From positions 1-64,000 of the forward strand of contig VGZH01000009.1 in NCBI GenBank assembly GCA_016872645.1: DNA of 64,000 nucleotides, read 5' to 3'. Source of the DNA: Planctomycetota bacterium (GTDB lineage: Bacteria > Planctomycetota > Planctomycetia > Planctomycetales > Planctomycetaceae). Positions 30,184-40,191 of the stretch are shown here, piece after piece; the stretch's first letter is position 1; every line of letters begins with the position of its first letter. Under the pieces are notes generated by a model that saw only the letters and a list, made by a program, of their open reading frames with translations, ran no database searches and was not told the DNA's origin. Position numbers and translations under genes: made by a program.

Positions 30184-31668
30184 ATGCCATCCAGAAAACG
30201 TGATACTCGTTCTTCGGTCAGTGGTTCTGTCGTGCTCTTGTTGGTTATTGAGGCCGTGTTGACCAGCGGACTAGTCGCAGTGGCTCAAGAGAAACAATCC
30301 GTGCCGGGTTTTCGAGATCGGACGGAAGAGCTGGGGCTGCAACTGACGAACTCGAAGGCCTGCTGGGTCGATGTCGACAACGACGGCTGGTCCGATCTAT
30401 GCGTGGGAGGTGTCGTCTGGCGGAATAATTTGGGTAAGAAGTTCACCAAACTCGCCGAGGGATTCGGCGATGTCGTCGCTGCCGACTTCGACAACGATGG
30501 ATTCGCGGACTTGTTGTCGTGGTCACCGATCCGCGCGTTTCGCAACAAGGGAGGGCAGAGTTTCGAGCCAGTCGAGATGCCCGCGCTCCCCAAGTGCGTC
30601 TCCATTGGTGGCTGCGGCGGCGACTTCAACGGCGACGGGTTCATCGATTTCTACATCGGAGGCTACGAAGACTGGGACGCGGGGATCACCTACCCGGACT
30701 TGCTGCTGATGAACGAGAAAGGCAAGTCCTTCAAGCTCGCCTGGAACGACGCCCGTTATCGCGCTCGAGGCGTGACTGCTTGTGATTTCGATCAAGACGG
30801 CGATCTGGATGCGTATGTGTCGAACTATCGCTTGCAGCCGAATGTGCTATGGCTCAACGACGGCCAAGGGCAGTTCAAAGATGTGACTGCCGCCCGCAAC
30901 GCCGTGGGCACTTCACCCGGTTTCGGGGGTGGCCATTCCATCGGCGCGGCGTGGAGTGACTTCGACAACGATGGGAAGTTCGATCTGTTTGTCGGCAACT
31001 TCGCGCATGTGGATGATCGCGGGGATCAGCCGAAGTCGCGATTCCTCCGCAACCTTGGCGCGGAGAAAGGCCACACGTTTGAAGACCGAGGTCCATGCGG
31101 AGTCTTCTATCAGGAGTCGTATGCCAGCCCGAGCGCGGGAGACTTCGACAACGACGGTGACCTCGATCTGTTCTTCACGACGGTCTACGAAACGGCCTCG
31201 TTCGGTCGCAAGAATCATCCCGTCCTGTTTCGCAATGACGGCGCTTTCGTGTTCGCCGACGCAACTTCCGCAGCCAAGTTGACATCACTGCCGCCAACCT
31301 ATCAGGCAGCATGGGCGGACTTCGATCACGACGGCGACCTCGACCTTGTCACAGCCGGCAAGCTGTTCGAAAACACGAATCCGCCACGGCGCTGGCTGGC
31401 ACTGCGGCTCGAAGGGGATGGGAACGCCGTCAGCCGCTCCGCGATCGGTGCTCAAGCCCGTATTTCATTCGCAAACCAAACGCTCGCGCGGCAAGTTGAA
31501 GCTGGTACCGGCGAAGGAAATCAAAACGACCTGCTGCTGCATTTCGGACTCGGCGATCACGCTCAGCCGGTACGTCTCGAAATCCTGTGGCCGAACGGCA
31601 AGACTCAGACGGTCGAGCATCTTGAGCACGGTCGTTTGCTGACCGTGCGATTTGGCAACCAGCCTTGA
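30184..31668 (+). CDS. FG-GAP/VCBS repeat protein with ASPIC/UnbV C-terminal domain
   Basis: Repeated DxDxDGxxD calcium-type loops (VDNDGWSDL, FDNDGFADL, FNGDGFIDF, FDQDGDLDA, FDNDGDLDL, FDHDGDLDL); C-terminal GAQARIS..VEAGTGEGNQNDLLLHFGLG..VRLEILWPNGKTQTVEHL. Confidence 0.92.
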   Translation: MPSRKRDTRSSVSGSVVLLLVIEAVLTSGLVAVAQEKQSVPGFRDRTEELGLQLTNSKACWVDVDNDGWSDLCVGGVVWRNNLGKKFTKLAEGFGDVVAADFDNDGFADLLSWSPIRAFRNKGGQSFEPVEMPALPKCVSIGGCGGDFNGDGFIDFYIGGYEDWDAGITYPDLLLMNEKGKSFKLAWNDARYRARGVTACDFDQDGDLDAYVSNYRLQPNVLWLNDGQGQFKDVTAARNAVGTSPGFGGGHSIGAAWSDFDNDGKFDLFVGNFAHVDDRGDQPKSRFLRNLGAEKGHTFEDRGPCGVFYQESYASPSAGDFDNDGDLDLFFTTVYETASFGRKNHPVLFRNDGAFVFADATSAAKLTSLPPTYQAAWADFDHDGDLDLVTAGKLFENTNPPRRWLALRLEGDGNAVSRSAIGAQARISFANQTLARQVEAGTGEGNQNDLLLHFGLGDHAQPVRLEILWPNGKTQTVEHLEHGRLLTVRFGNQP

Positions 31669-31679
31669 GGCGAGGGCCT

Positions 31680-32472
31680 GGTCGAACTTATCCGCGAAGC
31701 AACAAATTGTCGCGCAACTCCGAAGGATCACCGATCGCCTCGAGCAACATTCGGTTGCGCCGTCGAGAATGTTGCCGGTGACGGGCTTGTCGCGACATTG
31801 GCCGAGAAGGCGGATTTCGTGACGCAACGTCAAATCAGCACCTGCGAGATCATCCGCGATTCCGTCGCCGGCTGTACCAAACTCGAAGACGTTGGACATC
31901 GCGATAGGACGCTTGTCCGAGCGACAGAAAGGGCAACGCTCAAGCGAGTTCGTGGGTTTCTGAAACGTAATGCGGAGCCGTGCAGTTTGGACAACACTGA
32001 TCTGACCTCCGGCCAAACTCCCTGCGGTCGCGAACGAAACAGCCGGCCCGTCGCACACTGAAACGACGAATGCCGGTCCTCCGCCCCGACCAGCGAGCAA
32101 ATGATCGCGAACTTATCCATCATCGCTGCGACGCGCGGCATCAGTTCGGAGATTTGAATCACTGGCACGTTAGTCGCCATCGGCCGGAACTGGCCACGGA
32201 CTTCGGCAGGCGCTTCGGGCTTCAAATCCACCATGTCCTGATGAGGCGGACCACCGGCCAGATAGACCAGGATGATCGCCTTTGTGCGACGCACGAACTC
32301 CGGCCTGAGCTTCCGCTCGCAACAACTGCGGCAACGTCAATCCGTCGACAGCCAGCGATCCAATCGTCAAGAACTCGCGTCGCGGCAAGCGGTCACACAA
32401 TCGAATCTCATTTTCCGAAATCTTCGGTATGGTGCGATCCTCATCGTGCTCAAATGGGAAACTACTCTGCAC
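31680..32472 (-). pseudogene. Frameshifted, C-terminally degraded DUF1501 gene
   Basis: RLPRREFLTIGSLAVDGLTLPQLLRAEAQA in one frame, TKAIILVYLAGGPPHQDMVDLKPEAPAEVRGQFRPMATNVPVIQISELMPRVAAMMDKFAIICSLVGAEDRHSSFQCATGR in another; the rest of the domain is missing. Confidence 0.85.
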
Positions 32473-32743
32473 ATGTTGTCGTTCCTAGGGTCTTATCGCC
32501 GCACTTGGTTGCCAACTAACATGCCGAAGTTGAGATTCTCGGTAGTACGCTAGTCCAAGTTGCCGACCGGCCGACATGCCCTGTCAAAAGTGTGAATGTC
32601 AGTCATCTCGTCAGCACTCGCTTCGATGACTCGGGATGTGCCACTCAAATCGGATTCGCCTGACCAACTGCACGGTTTGGTAATCGGTTCGCCACCGACC
32701 AGACGGCTGCGCAACAATTCGAAACCATCCATGCACCGCGTGC

Positions 32744-32786
32744 AGCGACTCTGTATTTCCCCGACTAGCGACTCTGTATTTCCCCG
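32744..32786. repeat. Direct repeat: 20-bp AGCGACTCTGTATTTCCCCG twice, 23-bp spacing
   Basis: Copies at 32744-32763 and 32767-32786 are identical. Confidence 0.9.
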
Positions 32787-32908
32787 GCTTTTGACGCCTG
32801 GTTGGCGAAGCGAATCGTCTTGAGGCAAATGGGAGGTTAGACCTATACCTCGCGCCGCGATGTCGGTGATTTGACCGGATTGGAAAGTCGTCGCGAGCGG
32901 AGAACATC

Positions 32909-34078
32909 ATGCGATTCTGGTTGGGTTGCGGAGTTTCAGCGTTTCTGGGGGCATTACTGGCATTGGCGTTGCAAGAATCACGAGTGCTACTGCCGGCGGA
33001 CGCTCAGGATCGGAATACCGAGCGAGTCACACGGGCATCGTTCTCGTTGGACGAGAATCGGTCGTACGCGCCGACGAATCTGCCGGCCTTGTTCAATCGC
33101 GAGGGACTGACCCCGGAGGAAGCGATCAACGTCGCGGTCTACGAGGCAATCAACAAAAGCGTCGTGAACATCAACACGAAAAGTACACACTCGGCGCTAT
33201 TGGCTTTTGAGGTCACGGCAGAGGGGACCGGCTCGGGATCCATCCTCGACAAGGCCGGGCACATCGTTACGAACTTCCACGTCATCGCCGACGCCAACGA
33301 TGTCATCGTCACGCTGCACGACGGCAAGCAGTACGAGGCCTCGTTTATCGGCGCGGACCCGGACAACGATGTCGCGATCATCCGCGTGAAGGCACCGTCT
33401 GAAATGCTCAATCCGGTCGCGTTGGGTGACTCCAGCCATCTGCGGGTCGGCATGAAGTGTTTCGCTATCGGCAATCCCTTCGGCCTGGAACGAACGCTGA
33501 CGACTGGTAGCATTTCGAGTGTCGATCGCTCGCTGCAAATCCGCAATCGTTCAGTTAAACAGATCATCCAGATTGACGCGGCGATTAACCCGGGAAACTC
33601 CGGCGGGCCACTGCTCGACACGCATGGCCGACTGATCGGCATCAATACGGCCATCGCCAGCAAGACCGGGCAAAGTGCTGGAGTCGGCTTCGCGATTCCA
33701 GTCAATCTGGTCACTCGCGTCGTTCCGGAACTGATTCGTCACGGCAAAGTGATCCGCCCGGAAATCGGCGTACGACTGCTCAAGACTGAAAAGGGATTGT
33801 TGGTTGCTCAACTACAAGCCAACGGACCAGCTGAGAAAGCAGGGCTGCGCGGTCCAAGGGTGTCTCGCAAAACCGGCCTTTTAGGCGGTGTACGAATTGA
33901 TTACGCCGCAGCCGACATCGTCATCGCCGTGGATGAAGAGGAAGTGAAGTCGCAAGACGACTTTTTGAGCATCGTCGAAGCCAAACGCCCAAACGACCAA
34001 GTGATCCTCACCGTGCTGCGTGAAGGCAAGAAAGTGAATGTCTCCGTGACGCTCGGTGGACCGAATCCGGAGAAGTAA
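32909..34078 (+). CDS. S1C trypsin-like serine protease with PDZ domain (HtrA/DegP-like)
   Basis: IVTNFHVIADAND, DNDVAIIRV, INPGNSGGPLLDTHGRLIGINTAI; C-terminal PDZ-like region. Confidence 0.92.
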   Translation: MRFWLGCGVSAFLGALLALALQESRVLLPADAQDRNTERVTRASFSLDENRSYAPTNLPALFNREGLTPEEAINVAVYEAINKSVVNINTKSTHSALLAFEVTAEGTGSGSILDKAGHIVTNFHVIADANDVIVTLHDGKQYEASFIGADPDNDVAIIRVKAPSEMLNPVALGDSSHLRVGMKCFAIGNPFGLERTLTTGSISSVDRSLQIRNRSVKQIIQIDAAINPGNSGGPLLDTHGRLIGINTAIASKTGQSAGVGFAIPVNLVTRVVPELIRHGKVIRPEIGVRLLKTEKGLLVAQLQANGPAEKAGLRGPRVSRKTGLLGGVRIDYAAADIVIAVDEEEVKSQDDFLSIVEAKRPNDQVILTVLREGKKVNVSVTLGGPNPEK

Positions 34079-34215
34079 GGCAGTCGTGCAGCGTAATCGT
34101 ATTGCAAAGCGCAAAGTGAAGACTGCACAGTGAACAACTTGAAGACATCAGCACAACTCCCATTTTTCACTTTGCAGTCTTCTACTCATCACTTTGCACT
34201 CTTGCAGTTGGCCGA

Positions 34216-35655
34216 TCACGCCAGCACTTCGCGGACGACGTGGCCATGCACGTCGGTCAAGCGGTAGTCGCGGCCTTGGAAGCGGAACGTCAGCCGCTCG
34301 TGATCGAACCCGAGGCAGTGCAGAATCGTTGCGTTGAGGTCATGGATGTGGACTGGATCGCGGACGACGTTGTAGCCGTATTCGTCAGTCTCGCCGTGAA
34401 CGATGCCGGATTTGATCCCTCCGCCAGCCAGCCACATCGAGTAACAGCGGCCGTGATGATCGCGGCCGTAGTCTGCTTGCAGTCCGCCTTGACCGTAGAC
34501 CGTACGACCGAACTCACCACCCCAGATGATGAGCGTGTCTTCAAGCAACCCTCGCTGTTTGAGATCGCGAATCAGCGCGGCCTGCGGTTGATCGACGTCG
34601 TGGCATTGCTTGGGAATGTTAGTCGGCAGCGAGCCGTGATTGTCCCAGCCACGATGGTAAAGCTGCACGAAGCGGACTCCTCTTTCCAGCAACCGCCGCG
34701 CGAGCAAACAGTTTGCGGCGAACGTGCCCGGCTTGCGAGACTCTTCACCGTACAACTCGAACGTCGTTGCCGACTCCTTCGAGAAGTCGATCAGTTCTGG
34801 CACCGAAGTTTGCATCCGAAACGCCATCTCGTACTGCGCGATGCGGGTCGTGATTTCGGGATCCCCCGCCTTCGCATGTTCGATCTCGTTGAGCCTCGCG
34901 AGGCCGTCGAGCATCTTGCGGCGCAGTTCGCGGTCGATGCCGGGTGGGTCAGACAGATACAGCACTGGATCACCGCTGCCGCGGAGCTTGACCCCTTGAT
35001 GACTGGTCGGCAGGAACCCACTTCCCCACAAGCGATCGAGCAATCCCTGATTTGCATCCTTGCCGCTGCCGTGCGAGATCAGAACCAGAAACGCGGGCAG
35101 ATCGTCTGCCTCGCTGCCGAGCCCGTAACTCGCCCAAGCTCCGAGTGACGGTCGGCCGGGCTGCTGCGAGCCGGTTTGAATGAACGTGATCGCCGGATCA
35201 TGATTGATCGCCTCCGTGTGCATCGAGCGGATCAAGCAGAGTTCATCGATGACCTGCCCGGTGTGCGGCAACAGTTCGCTGAGCCACGTCCCGTTCTGTC
35301 CAAACCGCCGGAACGCGAACTTCGGAGCGATGACTGGAAAGTTCTTCTGCCCGGACGTCATACCAGTCAATCGCTGTCCCTGCCGAATCGCATCGGGCAG
35401 TTCGGAGCCATGCAGTCGCTTCAACTCCGGCTTGTAGTCCAGCAAATCGAGATGGCTCGGACCTCCGGACTGAAAGAGATAGATAACTCGCTTGGCCAAC
35501 GGCGCAAAATGTGTGCGACCCGGTTGCAGGGCGGACGACGCGAGTCCCTCGCGCGAGAGCATTGTTGCAATGGCCGCCGTACCAAGCGCAGTTCCCGTTC
35601 GACCGCAAAAGTAGCGTCGAGTTATACGCTTGCGATGTTCCTGAATCGGGTGCAT
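34216..35655 (-). CDS. DUF1501 domain-containing protein
   Basis: [104 protein letters not shown]. Confidence 0.95.
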   Translation of the reverse strand: MHPIQEHRKRITRRYFCGRTGTALGTAAIATMLSREGLASSALQPGRTHFAPLAKRVIYLFQSGGPSHLDLLDYKPELKRLHGSELPDAIRQGQRLTGMTSGQKNFPVIAPKFAFRRFGQNGTWLSELLPHTGQVIDELCLIRSMHTEAINHDPAITFIQTGSQQPGRPSLGAWASYGLGSEADDLPAFLVLISHGSGKDANQGLLDRLWGSGFLPTSHQGVKLRGSGDPVLYLSDPPGIDRELRRKMLDGLARLNEIEHAKAGDPEITTRIAQYEMAFRMQTSVPELIDFSKESATTFELYGEESRKPGTFAANCLLARRLLERGVRFVQLYHRGWDNHGSLPTNIPKQCHDVDQPQAALIRDLKQRGLLEDTLIIWGGEFGRTVYGQGGLQADYGRDHHGRCYSMWLAGGGIKSGIVHGETDEYGYNVVRDPVHIHDLNATILHCLGFDHERLTFRFQGRDYRLTDVHGHVVREVLA

Positions 35656-35772
35656 CGCCGACCTCGGTGTGCTTTAGCGCGAGAATGATTGTCGGCTGTG
35701 AAGATAACAACTGAGGATCGGGCCGCAATGACCATGAGATCCATAGCGACAGACAAGACAAACCGTCTCTAC

Positions 35773-37086
35773 TCACTCACTGAGCGCTGCCGCGACGTCG
35801 GTGCGGTAGGCGGCGAGGCCGGGGAGGAAGCCGATCAGCGAGCCAAGAACCAGCAGCACCGGAAACAGGACCAACTCCAGCGGTTCGAATGACAGCGGGT
35901 TGACCAGGATGCCACTGCGGGACTCGATGATCGGGCTGGCAACCGCAACGATGCCGTGGCCGAGCAGCAGGCCGATCACTCCACCACCCAGACACAGCAA
36001 CGCGGATTCAGCCAGGATGATCGCGAAAACGGTCTCGCGCCTCGCCCCGAGCGCCCGCATGATGCCGATCTCGCGACGACGGTCGGCCATCGAATTATAG
36101 ATGCTCACAAAAATGCTGACTGCCGAGACGACGATAATCAAGCTGGTCAGCGTCAGCAGCATCAGCTTGATGTTGTCAACGATCATGGTCATCAACCGCT
36201 TCATTGGGAAAATTGGGTTGACCGCCAACGCGCGGACGTCCTCATTAATCTCACCAGCCAAGGCGATTGAGCCGGCGGTGGACTTGGTGCGAATGAAGAT
36301 GGCAGTGACTTCCTTTTGTTCGTCGAGCAATCCGTGGTCGTGGTCGTGTCCATGATCGTGACCCTTTTTCGGCTCCGCGACTGTCTCACGCAGAGACTGC
36401 GGCACTGGGTATCGAAATTTTTCCAGCCGATCGACCGCTTCCTTCAGCGGCTTTTCGTGACCGGCGATCGCCCAGAAGCCGGCGAGGCTGACGAATGCGG
36501 TGCGGTCATTCGGCGTGCCGGTCGGAGCCAGCACACCAACGACCCGGAACTTCTCGTCGTGAACGTGATCGCTCTCGGCCCCGCCATGAATCAGTTTGAA
36601 CTCGCTGCCGATGCCCCAGCCGTTCGTGGCGGCGACTCGCGAGCCGATCACGGCGTCCCAAGGCGTCTTCAAGAACTCGCCCCGCACGCGAAACGGTTTG
36701 CCGTACGCATAGTCGAGATCGAAGAACTCGGGAATCGTGCCGACGATCGGAAAGGCCCCTTGTTGGGTGACATCGCCAATCGCGATTGGCACCGCCTTCT
36801 CGACGGCGCGGTGCTCCTTTAGCTCTTTGTAAAAGAGGTACGGCAACGGCTCACCCGGCTTATCGAGCCGATAGATCGCACTCAGCGCGAGACTCAGATC
36901 GCTTCCCTTCGGTCCGACGACGAGGTTGAAGCCAAAACTGGGCTGGCTGAAGAGATCGCTGACTACGCCGTTGATGATCAACACAGCGACCATCAACATC
37001 ACCCCCAGCGCGACGCTGAGCGCGGTGAGGCTTGATGACAGCAGCCGCTGCTTAATGCTTTTGATGGAAATGGTGACGAGGTTCAT
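35773..37086 (-). CDS. ABC transporter permease (FtsX/MacB-like) with His-rich loop
   Basis: MNLVTISIKSIKQRLLSSSLTALSVALGVMLMVAVLIINGVV; C-terminal ADRRREIGIMRALGARRETVFAIILAESALLCLGGGVIGLLLG. Confidence 0.92.
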   Translation of the reverse strand: MNLVTISIKSIKQRLLSSSLTALSVALGVMLMVAVLIINGVVSDLFSQPSFGFNLVVGPKGSDLSLALSAIYRLDKPGEPLPYLFYKELKEHRAVEKAVPIAIGDVTQQGAFPIVGTIPEFFDLDYAYGKPFRVRGEFLKTPWDAVIGSRVAATNGWGIGSEFKLIHGGAESDHVHDEKFRVVGVLAPTGTPNDRTAFVSLAGFWAIAGHEKPLKEAVDRLEKFRYPVPQSLRETVAEPKKGHDHGHDHDHGLLDEQKEVTAIFIRTKSTAGSIALAGEINEDVRALAVNPIFPMKRLMTMIVDNIKLMLLTLTSLIIVVSAVSIFVSIYNSMADRRREIGIMRALGARRETVFAIILAESALLCLGGGVIGLLLGHGIVAVASPIIESRSGILVNPLSFEPLELVLFPVLLVLGSLIGFLPGLAAYRTDVAAALSE

Positions 37087-37166
37087 GGAATCTCCAGCCA
37101 GACCACGACCGTCAGAGAGCGACGCAAAGCGCCAACGAGATCGCCCTCTGACTCTCGCGGTACGGA

Positions 37167-37832
37167 TCATTGGGGGCGGTTGAAGTCGCTGAGTTTTTCG
37201 ATGCGGCCGAAGCGAGCGGCGACATCCGGCGCGTGCGTCACTAACAGAAGCGAGACCTTGTTCTCTTTGCAGGCGTCGCGGATCAGATCGAGGATCGTGT
37301 TTTGATTGGCGACATCGACACTGGCGGTCGGCTCGTCGGCCAGCAGCAGCGACGGGTGATTCGCGAGCGCTCGCGCAACGGCAACACGCTGTTGCTCACC
37401 AACGGAGAGTTGCGGTGGACGATGATTCAGCCGATGGCCGAGGCCGACTCGTTTGAGAAGATCGGTCGCGCGGTGCGAGTCGGTCCCCTTCCCGGCAAAG
37501 CACATTCCCAGCAACACGTTCTCTAATGCAGTGAAGGCCGGCAGCAGATTGAACGTCTGGAAGACGAAGCCAATCTTCAAGGCTCGAAAACGATCGCGGC
37601 TCGCTTCGTTGAGGCTGGTGACATCAGTGTTGTCGATTAAAACTCGGCCGCTGTCGGGGGCGGTGATGCCCGCGATCACATTCAGCAGTGTGGTCTTTCC
37701 TCCGCCACTGGTACCAATCAACGCAACTTGCTCAGCGGCCTGTAATTCCAAGCGAGCGACGTTCAGGACCGGAATCTTTCCGCCGCCCGGCTCGCGATAA
37801 CTCTTTTTGAGATTGTCGAGCACCAAAGACAT
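37167..37832 (-). CDS. ABC transporter ATP-binding protein (LolD/MacB-like)
   Basis: Walker A LIGTSGGGKTTLL, signature LSVGEQQRVAVARAL, Walker B LLLADEPTASVD. Confidence 0.95.
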   Translation of the reverse strand: MSLVLDNLKKSYREPGGGKIPVLNVARLELQAAEQVALIGTSGGGKTTLLNVIAGITAPDSGRVLIDNTDVTSLNEASRDRFRALKIGFVFQTFNLLPAFTALENVLLGMCFAGKGTDSHRATDLLKRVGLGHRLNHRPPQLSVGEQQRVAVARALANHPSLLLADEPTASVDVANQNTILDLIRDACKENKVSLLLVTHAPDVAARFGRIEKLSDFNRPQ

Positions 37833-38254
37833 GCCGCCTCCATGTGGTTGAAATTTCAATCGCCGATCAACCGGCACGCGTTAGCGCCCGGTTCGTGAAC
37901 CGACTCATGACGTCCCTGCCATTCAAGATCCCGCCCGAAGAGCGGGATTGTGACCGGGCCGTCTTTACGCCACAAGCAAAGTTATCGTTTGACGACTTTG
38001 TGGAGTTGGCGAAATCTCGCCGATACACTGCTTTGCCCGTGGCTGACGAAATTTCCGTTGGCCAGTCGGACGCGACCGCTGCGAAACAACTCTGAATTCG
38101 AGTGCAAACAATCCGCCCCTTGGCGTTAGCCCCGGTTTGAACCGGATCCTGACGCGTTCTGGCTGATTTCCTTCACCCGAATTTCAACAGTTGGCTCAGC
38201 ATTCGAGGTGTCCGCCATGAAACACGACTTAGAGCGACAATAAAAGGTGACAAG

Positions 38255-39172
38255 ATGACGGTTCCGGTGATTGCTCCGGGCGAGACGAAAATTGGCTGGA
38301 TTGGCACCGGCGTGATGGGCAACAGCATGGCCGGGCACCTGCTCGCGGCTGGCTTTGCCGTGTCGGTTTACTCGCGAACAAAGGCCAAGGCCGAAACGCT
38401 GCTCGGAAAAGGTGCCGGCTGGGCCGATTCGCCGAAAGCGCTTGCCCAGCAGAGCGACGTGATCTTTGCGATCGTCGGATTCCCCAGCGATGTTCGGGAA
38501 GTGATGCTCGGCGCGGACGGAGCGTTAGCCGGCTCCAAGGCTGGGAATGTGCTCGTCGACATGACCACCAGCGAGCCATCGCTGGCGGTAGAAATCGCCG
38601 AAGCCGCGAAGGCCAAGGGGGTCTTCAGCGTCGATGCCCCGGTCTCTGGCGGTGACATCGGAGCCAAGAATGCGGCCCTGTCGATTATGGTCGGCGGCGA
38701 CAAACAGGTTGTGGATGCGTTGCAGCCCTGCTTCGGTGCGATGGGCAAAACGATCATCCATCAGGGCGGTCCCGGAGCGGGCCAGCACACGAAAATGGTC
38801 AATCAAATCCTGATCGCCAGCAACATGATCGGCGTCTGCGAGGCATTGTTGTACGGCTACAAATCGGGACTCGATTTAGAAACGGTGATGAAGTCGGTAT
38901 CGGTCGGAGCGGCGGGAAGTTGGTCGCTGTCGAACCTCGGCCCGCGAATCATGGCGAACAACTTCGATCCGGGCTTCTTCGTCGAGCACTTCATCAAAGA
39001 CATGGGAATCGCGCTGGACGAGGCGAAGCGGATGAATCTCGCTCTGCCCGGCTTGGCGTTGTCAAACCAGTTGTATTTGTCGCTCAAAGCTCAGGGAGGC
39101 GGCCGGCTCGGCACACACGCGCTGCAACTGGCGCTGTCGCGGATGTCGGACGTCGATTGGAAGCGCCGATAG
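38255..39172 (+). CDS. NAD(P)-dependent oxidoreductase (3-hydroxyisobutyrate dehydrogenase/tartronate semialdehyde reductase family)
   Basis: [71 protein letters not shown]. Confidence 0.92.
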   Translation: MTVPVIAPGETKIGWIGTGVMGNSMAGHLLAAGFAVSVYSRTKAKAETLLGKGAGWADSPKALAQQSDVIFAIVGFPSDVREVMLGADGALAGSKAGNVLVDMTTSEPSLAVEIAEAAKAKGVFSVDAPVSGGDIGAKNAALSIMVGGDKQVVDALQPCFGAMGKTIIHQGGPGAGQHTKMVNQILIASNMIGVCEALLYGYKSGLDLETVMKSVSVGAAGSWSLSNLGPRIMANNFDPGFFVEHFIKDMGIALDEAKRMNLALPGLALSNQLYLSLKAQGGGRLGTHALQLALSRMSDVDWKRR

Positions 39173-39180
39173 TTTTCGTC

Positions 39181-39237
39181 GCCACGCTCGCCAGAGCGTG
39201 GGCATGTGTCGCTGACCCACGTTCTGGCGAACGTGGC
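39181..39237. repeat. Intergenic inverted repeat (GCCACGCTCGCCAGAGCGTGGG / CCCACGTTCTGGCGAACGTGGC)
   Basis: Arms 39181-39202 and 39216-39237 pair at 20 of 22; core resembles the 7602-7660 repeat. Confidence 0.88.
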
Positions 39238-39253
39238 TACCAATGGACAAATC

Positions 39254-40141
39254 ATGGCAACCAAGGGTGAGAAATTTGCAGGACTGACCGTGGCGATGGT
39301 CACTCCGTTTCGGAATGGTTTGCTCGACGAATCGGCGTTGCGCAAGCTCGTCGATTGGCATGTTGAGCAGGGAACCGACACCGTGTGTCCGGTCGGCACA
39401 ACGGGCGAAAGCCCAACGCTGTCGCACGACGAACATCATCGCGTGATTGATGTCGTCTGCGAACAGGCTCGCGGACGCATCCAAGTCGTGGCGGGAACCG
39501 GTTCGAACAGCACCGCCGAGGCGATTGAACTGACGATCGCCGCCAAGAAATCGGGAGCGGACGGTGCGCTCGTTGTGGGACCCTATTACAACAAGCCGAC
39601 GATGGAAGGTTTTTATCAGCACTTCAAGGCGATCGCTGAAGCGTGCGATTTGCCGATCATTCTTTACAACATTCCCGGCCGCACGGCCAAGAACATCGAA
39701 CCGGAAACGATCGCCCGTATCGGAGAACTGCCCTGCGTCGTGGCGGTCAAAGAATCAACCGGCTCAATGGACGCCGCGTCGCAAATCATCGCCCTGAGCA
39801 ACTTGACGGTCCTCTCCGGCGACGACAGCCTGACCCTGCCACTGCTTTCGCTGGGTGGTCGCGGCGTGGTTTCGGTTGTTGGTAACATCGTGCCGAAGGA
39901 CGTCCGTGCGATGCTGACCGCGTGGAACAAAGGAGACCTCGCCTTGGCGCAAAGCTGGCACCGCAAACTGTTCCCACTGTGCCGCGACATGCTGGGGCTG
40001 TCTACCAATCCGATTCCGGTGAAGGCGGCCATGCAAATGCTCGGCCGCGACAGTGGCGAGGTCAGATTGCCTCTCACGCCACTCGATGCCAAACAGCGGG
40101 AGAGTTTGACCGGCACATTAAAGACCTATGGGTTACTGTAA
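39254..40141 (+). CDS. dapA: 4-hydroxy-tetrahydrodipicolinate synthase
   Basis: [71 protein letters not shown]. Confidence 0.95.
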   Translation: MATKGEKFAGLTVAMVTPFRNGLLDESALRKLVDWHVEQGTDTVCPVGTTGESPTLSHDEHHRVIDVVCEQARGRIQVVAGTGSNSTAEAIELTIAAKKSGADGALVVGPYYNKPTMEGFYQHFKAIAEACDLPIILYNIPGRTAKNIEPETIARIGELPCVVAVKESTGSMDAASQIIALSNLTVLSGDDSLTLPLLSLGGRGVVSVVGNIVPKDVRAMLTAWNKGDLALAQSWHRKLFPLCRDMLGLSTNPIPVKAAMQMLGRDSGEVRLPLTPLDAKQRESLTGTLKTYGLL

Positions 40142-40191
40142 TTTGACGGGGGCCAGAGTGCTCACCCAGCATTTAACAAGGAGATCCGATC

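Noticed and set aside
34240-35148. 302-aa plus-strand ORF
   Set aside because: Antisense to a convincing DUF1501 gene.
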